64,000 bases of DNA from Mariniphaga sp041686935 (lineage in GTDB: Bacteria > Bacteroidota > Bacteroidia > Bacteroidales > Prolixibacteraceae). Under the pieces are notes generated by a model. That model was not told the origin of the DNA and searched no databases. It saw only the letters and a program-made list of their open reading frames with translations. The DNA lies in assembly GCA_041686935.1 (NCBI GenBank), contig JAWLCW010000005.1, forward strand, positions 1 to 64,000, read 5' to 3'. Both the position numbers and the translations under genes were made by a program. This document shows positions 22,911-30,903 of this stretch, one piece after another; positions within the stretch are counted from its first letter, which is position 1; every line of letters starts with the position of its first letter.

Positions 22911-25187
22911 TTACTCTTCTGGCACCGACTGCGCATCAACCACTGCAATGGCCACCATATTTATGATTTCGCGTACCGAACTGTCGCGCTGCAAAATGTG
23001 TATCGGTTTTTTCATTCCCATCAAAACAGGTCCGATGGCTTCAGCAGCCCCTAATGATTGTAAAACTTTATAGGTAATATTTCCTGAACTCAGGTTGGGA
23101 AATATAAGCGTGTTGGCATCGTAATCGCCCAGTTTGTTAAACGGATAACGTTTATAGCGGAGTTTTCCGTTTAAAGCATAATTGGCTTGCATTTCGCCGT
23201 CAACCATTAAATCGGGGTATTTTTTGTGCAGTATGTTAACTGCTTCTTTCACCATTACCGGACTTCCCAATCCTTTGAATTCACCAAAGTTGGAATAGGA
23301 AAGCAAGGCAATACGTGGTTCAATGTTAAACCGTTTTACCTCGTTGGCAGTCAGAATCGTAGTGTCCACCAAAGTTTGAGGTGAAGGATTCATGTTAACG
23401 GTGGCATCGGCCAAAAAGATGGGGCCGCGTTTGGTTATCATGATGTACATTCCGGCAATATGGTTAAATTCCTCTTTTACGCCAATAACCTGCAGGGTTG
23501 GACGAATAGTATCGGCATATCGTTGGGAGAAACCAGAAATGAACGCGTCGGCTTCACCTGTTTCTACCATTAAGGCTCCGTAATAGTCGCGATTGTAGGT
23601 TTTTTCCACCGCCATATCGTAGGTCATACCTTTCCGTTTTCTTTTCTCATAAAGAATTTTTGCCATCTTATGCCTTTTTTCTTCTGATACTGATTTGAAA
23701 GTATCGATAACGGGGATATGGTCGAGTTCCAATTGGTTTTCTTTTATGAGCGCCCTTATTTTTTCTTCATTTCCCAGAAGAATCGGATGGGCAATTTTTT
23801 CGCGCGAGACAAATTGAACAGCTTTTAAAACTTTAAAATCGTTCCCCTCGGCAAAAACAACACGTTTTGGGTTTTGGCGGGCTTTATTCCGAATTTCCAT
23901 AACCAGTTTGTTGCTGTCGCCCATCCTGGCTGTGAGTTCATTTTTATAGGCTGTCCAGTTTTTGATTGGTTTCCGGGCTACTCCGGTATCCATGGCCGCT
24001 TTTGCCACTGCTGTGGAAACTGTAATAATCAAGCGGGGATCAAGCGGTTTGGGTATGATGTATTCTTTTCCGAAAACAATATTTTGTTTATTGTATGCCC
24101 TTGCAACATTTTCAGGAACATATTCTTTGGCGAGATTTGCCAACGCTTTTGCCGCGGCAATTTTCATCTCTTCGTTTATATGGGTTGCCCGAACATCGAG
24201 TGCGCCCCTGAAAATAAAAGGAAATCCCAGCACATTATTTATCTGGTTTGGATAATCGCTCCGACCGGTAGCCATTATAATATCTTCGCGGGCATCAGTT
24301 GCATCTTCGTAAGAAATTTCAGGGTTGGGATTGGCCATGGCAAAAACAATGGGATTTTTGGCCATTGATTTAATCATTTTTTTTGTGACTAAACCACCTA
24401 CCGAAAGCCCCAAAAATACATCGGCTCCCACCATTGCATCTTCCAGGGTGTTCAGTTTCCGTTTGGTCACAAATTCCTGTTTGTATTTGTTCAAATCGGT
24501 ACGCGACTCATTCAGAACGCCTTTGCTGTCGCACATCACCACATTTTCGGGTTTTACTCCCAGTGTAATATAAAGTTTGGTGCACGAAACAGCACCTGCT
24601 CCGGCGCCACTGACAACAACTTTAATTTCCTCAATTTTTTTTCCATTCAATTCCAGTGCATTCATTAAGCCGGCAGCCGAAATAATGGCTGTTCCGTGCT
24701 GGTCGTCGTGAAACACAGGAATGGGAAGTTCCCTTTTCAGGGTTTCTTCAATTTCGAAACACTCCGGGGCTTTAATGTCTTCGAGGTTAATTCCGCCAAA
24801 AGTGGGAGCAATGGCTTTTACCACTTCAATGAATTTTTTCGGATCTTTTTCATTCACTTCGATATCGAAAACATCCACATCGGCAAAAATTTTAAACAGA
24901 AGGCCTTTGCCTTCCATCACCGGTTTCCCGGCTTCCGGGCCAATGTCGCCGAGTCCCAAAACTGCTGTGCCGTTGGTAATCACGGCTACCAGATTTCCTT
25001 TGGCGGTGTATTTATACACATCATCCGGGTTTTTTTCAATTTCGATACACGGCTGGGCCACACCGGGCGTATAAGCCAGCGACAGGTCGTACTGTGTATT
25101 GTGCGGCTTGGTTGGTACTACTTCAATTTTTCCCGGACGGCCTTTCTCATGATAATGTAAAGCGTCTAATCGGCTGATTCTTGGCAT
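22911..25187 (-). CDS. maeB: NADP-dependent malic enzyme (MaeB type, fused phosphotransacetylase-like domain)
   Basis: The 758-residue enzyme decarboxylates malate to pyruvate, making NADPH in the cytoplasm. Residues 1-430 form the malic enzyme: SLAYTPGVAQPC, FADVDVFDIEVNEKDP, FHDDQHGTAIISAAGL, VVSGAGAGAVSC (nucleotide-binding), and FAMANPNPEI. Residues about 435-758 form a phosphotransacetylase-like domain (PKRVVFAEGNDFKVLKA, GLGSPVMVKEA, TLIFPNLSSGNITYK). This fusion is standard for MaeB and the second domain acts as an acetyl-CoA-responsive regulator, not as a transacetylase. Length is normal. Confidence 0.96.
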   Translation of the reverse strand: MPRISRLDALHYHEKGRPGKIEVVPTKPHNTQYDLSLAYTPGVAQPCIEIEKNPDDVYKYTAKGNLVAVITNGTAVLGLGDIGPEAGKPVMEGKGLLFKIFADVDVFDIEVNEKDPKKFIEVVKAIAPTFGGINLEDIKAPECFEIEETLKRELPIPVFHDDQHGTAIISAAGLMNALELNGKKIEEIKVVVSGAGAGAVSCTKLYITLGVKPENVVMCDSKGVLNESRTDLNKYKQEFVTKRKLNTLEDAMVGADVFLGLSVGGLVTKKMIKSMAKNPIVFAMANPNPEISYEDATDAREDIIMATGRSDYPNQINNVLGFPFIFRGALDVRATHINEEMKIAAAKALANLAKEYVPENVARAYNKQNIVFGKEYIIPKPLDPRLIITVSTAVAKAAMDTGVARKPIKNWTAYKNELTARMGDSNKLVMEIRNKARQNPKRVVFAEGNDFKVLKAVQFVSREKIAHPILLGNEEKIRALIKENQLELDHIPVIDTFKSVSEEKRHKMAKILYEKRKRKGMTYDMAVEKTYNRDYYGALMVETGEADAFISGFSQRYADTIRPTLQVIGVKEEFNHIAGMYIMITKRGPIFLADATVNMNPSPQTLVDTTILTANEVKRFNIEPRIALLSYSNFGEFKGLGSPVMVKEAVNILHKKYPDLMVDGEMQANYALNGKLRYKRYPFNKLGDYDANTLIFPNLSSGNITYKVLQSLGAAEAIGPVLMGMKKPIHILQRDSSVREIINMVAIAVVDAQSVPEE

Positions 25188-25388
25188 AACGAATATTTTT
25201 TTGGTTTTGCATAAAGGTAAAAAAAAATGGTAAAGGGGTTTAGTAAATTTTGTCAGATTTTTTGGAAAAGTAAGTTTTTTGGTTTATTACTGCCTTGTTA
25301 AAATTTCAGACTCGAAACGATTAAATATTGCATTTTTGAATTAATATTGCACAATTTTTTTCAGAACCGAATTTTATTATAGTCAAGT

Positions 25389-25757
25389 ATGAAATCGCTC
25401 TATACCATTGTTTTGCTAGTATTGTCGAATACCTTTATGACGTTTGCCTGGTACGGCCATTTGAAGTTTAAGGAGATTAAATGGCTTGAGGCGTTGCCGC
25501 TGATAGCGGTGGTTTTAATAAGCTGGGGAATTGCTTTGTTCGAATATTTTTTCCAGGTACCGGCTAACCGCATTGGGTTCAGGGAAAATGGCGGACCTTT
25601 TTCGCTGGTGGAGTTGAAAGTGCTACAGGAGGTAATAACACTGGTTGTTTTTATGGGTTTTACCCTGTTGTTTTTCAAAAATGAAACTTTTAGGCTAAAT
25701 CACCTTATCGGATTCGGATTTTTAATTCTGGCAGTATATTTCATTTTTAAGAAGTAG
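25389..25757 (+). CDS. DUF486 / DMT-like small membrane protein
   Basis: The 122-residue protein has four predicted membrane helices (about 4-22, 36-52, 80-98, 103-120) and the DUF486 pattern NTFMTFAWYGHLKFKEIKW and ALFEYFFQVPANRIGFRENGGPFSLVELKVLQEV. The family is related to drug/metabolite transporters but has no known function. It converges with the next gene, and the 3' ends overlap by 11 bases. The approximately 200 bp upstream region is AT-rich and shared with the maeB promoter. Confidence 0.9.
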   Translation: MKSLYTIVLLVLSNTFMTFAWYGHLKFKEIKWLEALPLIAVVLISWGIALFEYFFQVPANRIGFRENGGPFSLVELKVLQEVITLVVFMGFTLLFFKNETFRLNHLIGFGFLILAVYFIFKK

Positions 25758-26232
25758 TATCAAATTCCTCCCATTTCCCGAATATTTCTTCAACGGCGTT
25801 TGTGCGAAAACCGAAAATTTCATTCAATTTCCCTTTAATAATGAGCTTATTGGCGATGGATCCCAAAAAACCAAACGGCGGTTTATACGAAACGATATCG
25901 GTCATGAGTACGCCGCCCGGAATGGATTCGATTTTATGCTCGTGGTGCCATAAAGAGTATGGGCCAACGCGCTGTTCATCCACAAAATATTCCCCTTCTT
26001 TCACATGTGTGATTTCAGTAACCCAGGTGGTTTTTATACCCAAAACCGGACTCACTTTATAACTGATTATCATTCCGGGATACATTTTTTTAGAAAGGTT
26101 TTTGCTGGTAATGTCAAATCCCATATAGGCCGGTGTAATTTTTTTCAGGTTGGCCGGCGTTGAAATAAAATCCCAGACTTTTTCAACCGTAGCCGGAATT
26201 TTTTGCGTTTTGTGCAATTGGTAGAATCCCAT
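25747..26232 (-). CDS. SRPBCC family protein (START-like ligand-binding fold)
   Basis: The 161-residue protein has the SRPBCC/START-like opening QLHKTQKIPATVEKVWDFISTPANLKKITPAYMGF, followed by strands TTWVTEITHVKEGEYFVDEQRVGPYSLWHHEHKIE and a C-terminal helix with IANKLIIKGKLNEIFGFR. Such proteins bind a hydrophobic ligand in a deep pocket. It sits three bases downstream of the SDR gene, so the two are probably one operon, a pairing seen in other Bacteroidota. The ligand is not evident. Confidence 0.9.
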   Translation of the reverse strand: MGFYQLHKTQKIPATVEKVWDFISTPANLKKITPAYMGFDITSKNLSKKMYPGMIISYKVSPVLGIKTTWVTEITHVKEGEYFVDEQRVGPYSLWHHEHKIESIPGGVLMTDIVSYKPPFGFLGSIANKLIIKGKLNEIFGFRTNAVEEIFGKWEEFDTTS

Positions 26233-26235
26233 AAG

Positions 26236-27657
26236 TTAATGTGCTAATTTTTTAACCATTCCGTTAAAAATGATGCTGTGAAAAGGCATCACAGCATACC
26301 AGTAAATTCTTCCCAAAAGGCCTAACGGACGGAACGTTGCTGTTTGCAACAATTCACCATTTCTAATTTTGAATTCGAGCCAGGCTTCGCCAGGTAATTT
26401 CATTTCTGCATATAACAATAGCCGTTTTTCGGTTCGGTTGGCATAAATGACCCGCCAAAAGTCGAGCGAATCGCCTGCTTCAATTTCCCTCGGGTTTTTT
26501 CTTCCCCTGCGCAGACCAACGCCTCCTGCTATTTTATCCAGAAATCCACGCACTACCCAAAGCGAATTGGCATAATACCATCCGCTTTTGCCGCCAATTG
26601 CCCATATTCTGTTCAGCGTTTGCCGTTCGTCGGTTACTTGTGCTTTTCGAGCATCTTTGTAACAGCCATATTCCGGTACTTCAATCAGTTGTGATATTTC
26701 TTTATTGATGGCGCCTGTTGAAAAAGCATCGGTCCAGCTGGAGATGACTTCCTGCTGGGCAATCTGGTCGAACGCCAAACGCACTGCTTCTTCATACGTG
26801 AGCAAATTTATCCCCAGTTTTTCGTGTAAATCGTTTTTGCGGGCAATCACCTCCACTTTCATGCTGTTTACCAGGTTAACGGCCAGTTTGTACGAGGTGG
26901 AAGTAACAAAATAGAGCCAGTAGGAGGAGAGTTTGGGCGTCATTACAGGAACTGAAATGATGGTACGCTCCAGTTTTCGTACTTCAGCAAACTGAAGCAG
27001 CATTTCTTTGTAGTTCATGACTTCCGGTCCGCCAATATCGAAACTGTGATTGTACGTTTGCTCGTTTAGCAAAACGCCTGTAAGAAATTCGATGACGTTG
27101 CGGATGGCTATGGGTTGTGATTTGGTTTTTAGCCATTTAGGAGCAATCATTACCGGTAATTTTTCAACTAAATCGCGAATAATTTCAAATGAAGCACTGC
27201 CTGATCCAACAATAATTCCTGCCCGGAGAGTGGTTAAATTGTAATTTCCCGAACCAAGTATTTCTTCCACCCGTTTTCGTGAATTCAGGTGTCTGGAAAG
27301 TTTTTCTTCGTTTATAATTCCACTAAGGTAAATCACCTGCTTGGCATTTGTCCGTTCTACGCTTTTTTTAAAATTCTCTGCCACCCTGGCTTCCAGTGTT
27401 TCAAAATCATCGGTTGAGGCTGACATGGAATGGATGAGGAAATAAGCTGCATTAATATCGTCAGGAATTTCGTCAAGTGTTTCTTCTTTCAGAAAATCGA
27501 CTTCAACAATTTTGAGGTTTTCTGTTACCGGGGAGGAAGCATGAAAGCGCTGGCGATCGCGGACACAGCAAATTACTTCATGCCCTTTTTCAAGCAGCAC
27601 CGGAAGTAATCTTTTTCCAATATATCCGGTTGCACCGGTTAACAGAATTTTTTTCAT
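26236..27657 (-). CDS. SDR family NAD(P)-binding protein with DUF2867 domain
   Basis: The 473-residue protein has an atypical short-chain dehydrogenase domain at residues 1-300 (ILLTGATGYIGKRLLPVL as the glycine-rich motif, AAYFLIHSM, QVIYLSGI). A C-terminal DUF2867 domain follows (about 320-470: GGVGLRRGRKNPREIEAGDSLDFWRV, LLLYAEMKLPGEAWLEFKI, RPLGLLGRIYWYAVMPFH). This matches proteins annotated as NAD-dependent epimerases or 'DUF2867 SDR'. The usual YxxxK is altered (the region reads SGIINEEKLSRHLNSRK), so it may bind nucleotide without classical catalysis. It is followed by the SRPBCC gene. Confidence 0.9.
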   Translation of the reverse strand: MKKILLTGATGYIGKRLLPVLLEKGHEVICCVRDRQRFHASSPVTENLKIVEVDFLKEETLDEIPDDINAAYFLIHSMSASTDDFETLEARVAENFKKSVERTNAKQVIYLSGIINEEKLSRHLNSRKRVEEILGSGNYNLTTLRAGIIVGSGSASFEIIRDLVEKLPVMIAPKWLKTKSQPIAIRNVIEFLTGVLLNEQTYNHSFDIGGPEVMNYKEMLLQFAEVRKLERTIISVPVMTPKLSSYWLYFVTSTSYKLAVNLVNSMKVEVIARKNDLHEKLGINLLTYEEAVRLAFDQIAQQEVISSWTDAFSTGAINKEISQLIEVPEYGCYKDARKAQVTDERQTLNRIWAIGGKSGWYYANSLWVVRGFLDKIAGGVGLRRGRKNPREIEAGDSLDFWRVIYANRTEKRLLLYAEMKLPGEAWLEFKIRNGELLQTATFRPLGLLGRIYWYAVMPFHSIIFNGMVKKLAH

Positions 27658-27788
27658 ATGTAAAAATTGTTTGTTTTATGTGGTATAAGGTGCTCCGAAG
27701 GAATCTCTCCGGGAGAATTTGCACGAGTTTTAATTGTAGTTGTTTGCGATAATTCTGTATCATACTCGTTTCATTTGCTCGTTTCGTT

Positions 27789-28283
27789 TTATGTCTTTTC
27801 TGCGTTTTCGGTTACCGGTTCCAGTTTCCAGCCCCTCACGGTGGCCCCAATTACAATTCCTGCGCTCATTACCACTAGGTTTTTAATAATGTATTGGCCT
27901 TCAATAGTTAAGGAGTATGGGAATATAGCAAAAACTTCACCGGGGAAAAGGAATACCGGCATAAAGGTTCCAATCATCTGCAAATAAAGCAACAATAAAG
28001 TTTCGCGTAAAAAAATTCTGAAGATTAAGCCGATGCCAATCAGCACTTCCCAGGTTGCCAAACCGTAAAGAATAACTTTTTCGGAAAAAATTCCAAAAGT
28101 CATTGTGTCGATTGTTTTCGTGGCAATATCTTCGGCAGGGCTCAATCCTTCAAAATATTTCAGAAATCCGAACCAGAAAAAGATAATCCCAATACTTAAT
28201 CTCAGCAATGTTAACCCATAGTTTTTCATCCATTGGGTAATCTTTTTGTCCACTTTTTCAAATGTTTGTCCTCTAAAGATCAT
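27789..28283 (-). CDS. DoxX/DUF417-like membrane protein
   Basis: The 164-residue protein has about four membrane helices (NYGLTLLRLSIGIIFFWFGFLKYF, YGLATWEVLIGIGLIF, LLLLYLQMIGTFMPVFLF, IKNLVVMSAGIVIGA). The pattern of a GxxFFWFGxLK first helix and LGxxxxxGW-like turns resembles the DoxX/DUF417 (YkgB) family. DoxX-type proteins often travel with redox or SDR genes, and this gene lies upstream of the SDR/SRPBCC pair on the same strand with a 131 bp gap. The molecular function is unknown. Confidence 0.78.
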   Translation of the reverse strand: MIFRGQTFEKVDKKITQWMKNYGLTLLRLSIGIIFFWFGFLKYFEGLSPAEDIATKTIDTMTFGIFSEKVILYGLATWEVLIGIGLIFRIFLRETLLLLYLQMIGTFMPVFLFPGEVFAIFPYSLTIEGQYIIKNLVVMSAGIVIGATVRGWKLEPVTENAEKT

Positions 28284-28356
28284 TTTTTGTTTAAATTTAT
28301 ATTTCAGTGTATTAAACAGAAATTAGATGAAAAAGTTTTGTTTGGCAGGCCGTTGT

Positions 28357-28959
28357 TCAGTTTACCGGAATGGTTAGTGCAAATTGAAATCCTGATATTT
28401 CGGGGAAATAATTAAAACTCAGGTTTTGCATAAAGGTCATTCGGTGATTGTGTTGAATTTTCCATAAAACCAAATCGAACACAAACAGAAAACTTCCCTG
28501 CAAAATAACTGAATTTCCGTAACCTTTCAGTAAATCGTGCCGGCTGGGTTTTTGGGTGGCCAGGTGTTTCAGCAGGAATCCGGTGCCAATATACAAAACA
28601 TCGAGCCCGGCATTTATCAGATAGAAATTTTCGGTTTTGGTGTGTTTTTCCAGCATTTCCGTTGCAGTTAAATCACTGATGTTACCGGTGAAATTGCTGT
28701 ACAGCGCAAATCCGGCAATGGAAAGGTTTACGGTGTTCCAGAAAAAATTCATTTGGTGAAAGTATTTGGTTTGCCCGGTTGTTTGCGCCCAGCCCCAGCC
28801 GCCGGCAACCAAATTGGCCACTGCCCACGAACCGAGAACATACATTCCGGTGTTGTTGGTTTTCAGGCTTTTTTCATAAAAAGAATCAAAATTAGACTGG
28901 GCTAAAGCATTGAAAATAAATATAAAAACAAATATTCCCGACAAAATCCATTTTTTCAT
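28357..28959 (-). CDS. Conserved membrane protein, function unknown
   Basis: The 200-residue protein has a signal peptide (MKKWILSGIFVFIFIFNALAQ) and three to four further hydrophobic helices (about 40-58, 68-90, 112-130, 145-165). Recognisable stretches are YVLGSWAVANLVAGGWGW, FFWNTVNLSIAGFAL and LLKGYGNSVILQGSFLFVFDLVLW. This looks like a family of uncharacterised Bacteroidota membrane proteins with repeated GW/GF helices. It is transcribed in the same direction as the DoxX-like gene with a 73 bp gap. I cannot assign a function. Confidence 0.75.
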   Translation of the reverse strand: MKKWILSGIFVFIFIFNALAQSNFDSFYEKSLKTNNTGMYVLGSWAVANLVAGGWGWAQTTGQTKYFHQMNFFWNTVNLSIAGFALYSNFTGNISDLTATEMLEKHTKTENFYLINAGLDVLYIGTGFLLKHLATQKPSRHDLLKGYGNSVILQGSFLFVFDLVLWKIQHNHRMTFMQNLSFNYFPEISGFQFALTIPVN

Positions 28960-29025
28960 GACGCACGTTTTATTGATGCATGAAACAGAATTTGTTACAG
29001 TATGTTCAGGTAAAATTCCGGAAAA

Positions 29026-30819
29026 TCAGAATTTACTTTTTAACTCAATATCTTTCGAAAACAGCATGGCGGTTTCAATAAGCGCCAAATGAGAATAGGC
29101 CTGCGGAAAGTTGCCCAGAAGTCTTTTCGATTCAAAGTCGATATCTTCGCTGAATAGCCCCACATGATTACTGTATGTCAGCAGTTTGTCGAAGAGTTCA
29201 CGCGCCTGGTTTCTTTCACCAATTTTATTTAGTGCCTGGATAAGCCAGAAGGTGCAAATTGTAAATGATGATGTGGGAAGCCCGAAATCGTCGCGGTTTT
29301 TGTAGCGGTACATCAATCCGTTCCGGCTGAGTTCTTTTTGAGTAGCTTTTACTGTGCTGATGTATCGGGGATCGCTGGCGTCAATAAAACCGTAGGCTTC
29401 CATTAACAGGGTAGAGGCATCGAGATCCCTAGAACCGTATGCTTGTGTGAAAGCCTTGATTTCATCATTCCACCCATATTTCATAATGTCTTTGGAAATG
29501 GTATCCCTAAGTTTTCCCCATTTCTCTACATAATGTTGATTTTTAATAAGCTCTGCAACTTTGATTGCCCGATCGATAGCCACCCAGCAAAGTAGCTTCG
29601 AGAAAACGAAATGACGCTGGTCGGTTCGTATTTCCCAGATTCCGCGGTCGGGTTTCCGCCAGTTTTTGCGCACAATACGCACAATGCTGCGTGTAATGGT
29701 CCACAATTCTTCGCTGTTTTGCAGCGAAACTTCGAAAAGGGAGAATTGCTGATATATAACATCCATCAGAATGCCGTAAATGTCGTGTTGTTTTTGTTTG
29801 TAGGCGGCATTTCCAATTCGCACCGGGGCACTATCTTCATATCCCGAAAGATGGGTGAGTATGCGCTCTCTCAGATTTTTTTCCTTGTTAATGCCGTACA
29901 TAATCTGCATTTTTTCATCTTTGTCTGAAACTACATCGATGATAAAATTCAGAAACCGCTGAGCACTGTTCAAATGGCCTATTTTGGTCATAATTTTTAT
30001 AACCATGGAAGCATCGCGAAGCCAGCAAAAACGGTAATCCCAATTGCGGATTTCACCAATGGTTTCGGGCAGCGAAGTGGTTATGGCCGCCAATACAGCT
30101 CCTGTTTTATCGTAACTCAACAGTTTCAGAACCAATGCGCTTCGCAAAATTTCTTCATTGTAATCGCTAAAACGATGGGTATCTTCGGCCCAGTTCAGCC
30201 AGTAAACTTTTGTGCGCTGCAACTTCAGGTACGAACGTTCGATTGTTTGTTTTAATAGTTTCTGGTTGTAGCTTATTAAAAAATGGGCATCTTTTTCCAG
30301 CTCCATTTCTTCACCATTCACAACCTTTTCCATTTCAAGGTTTGTGTAAAGATAAAGGGAGTCATAAGCTCCTGTGCGTGTAAAACTTTTTACGTATTCT
30401 TTCCGAACCTCGGTGATGGTTTTCCGCTCGGCATATTCCAAACGCGGGTCATAGAGTATCTTGAACTTCGGTTTGCCTGATTTCAGTTTAATGTAACGAA
30501 TAACATCAGGAGGTGAGTAAACCTGCTTTTGGCCGTTGTGGTAATGGTACCGGGGCATAAAATCTATCACCTCGAAGCTGTCGGTGCCGTTTGAAAATTT
30601 TGTACTTAAAATGTTGGTTTTGGGAATATATCTTTGTGTGTAGTAATAATCATCGCCTGTAATGATTTCAAAACTTCCGCCTTTTTCTTTATCCAGAATT
30701 TTCGCAAAAACCGAAGCTGAATCGAATACCGGGAGGCAAAGCCATTCCAATGCTCCTGATTTTGAAATAAGTGCCGCGCTTTTCCCATTCCCAATGACTC
30801 CATAATCCAGATTTGTCAT
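29026..30819 (-). CDS. Glycoside hydrolase family 15 (trehalase/glucoamylase-like)
   Basis: The 597-residue protein starts TNLDYGVIGNGKSAALISKSGALEWLCLPVFDSASVFAKIL, the N-terminal beta-sandwich opening of bacterial GH15 proteins. The (alpha/alpha)6 barrel has the first acid region LPETIGEIRNWDYRFCWLRDASMVI and the C-terminal FTICTFWLIQALNKIGERNQARELFDKLL and GLFSEDID, whose Glu is the expected general base. There is no signal peptide, so it is cytoplasmic. It lies divergently from the OtsA-OtsB fusion, which supports trehalose as substrate; trehalase activity is inferred. The ATG at 30819 is chosen over an upstream start because family members begin here. Confidence 0.9.
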   Translation of the reverse strand: MTNLDYGVIGNGKSAALISKSGALEWLCLPVFDSASVFAKILDKEKGGSFEIITGDDYYYTQRYIPKTNILSTKFSNGTDSFEVIDFMPRYHYHNGQKQVYSPPDVIRYIKLKSGKPKFKILYDPRLEYAERKTITEVRKEYVKSFTRTGAYDSLYLYTNLEMEKVVNGEEMELEKDAHFLISYNQKLLKQTIERSYLKLQRTKVYWLNWAEDTHRFSDYNEEILRSALVLKLLSYDKTGAVLAAITTSLPETIGEIRNWDYRFCWLRDASMVIKIMTKIGHLNSAQRFLNFIIDVVSDKDEKMQIMYGINKEKNLRERILTHLSGYEDSAPVRIGNAAYKQKQHDIYGILMDVIYQQFSLFEVSLQNSEELWTITRSIVRIVRKNWRKPDRGIWEIRTDQRHFVFSKLLCWVAIDRAIKVAELIKNQHYVEKWGKLRDTISKDIMKYGWNDEIKAFTQAYGSRDLDASTLLMEAYGFIDASDPRYISTVKATQKELSRNGLMYRYKNRDDFGLPTSSFTICTFWLIQALNKIGERNQARELFDKLLTYSNHVGLFSEDIDFESKRLLGNFPQAYSHLALIETAMLFSKDIELKSKF

Positions 30820-30842
30820 TATTATTTCTGCTTCTTTTTGTT

Positions 30843-30895
30843 TAACTTTGAAAAATACGTGTATTAACAAGTACTTTAATTGACGAACAAATATA
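30843..30895. promoter_or_regulatory. Overlapping divergent promoters for GH15 and otsAB
   Basis: On the plus strand TAACTTTG (30843-30850) and on the minus strand TATATTTG (30895-30888) both fit TAnnTTTG. Each points toward its gene, so the two transcripts would overlap by about 25 bases. Shared control of trehalose synthesis and breakdown is inferred. Confidence 0.5.
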
Positions 30896-30903
30896 AAAAA
30901 ACT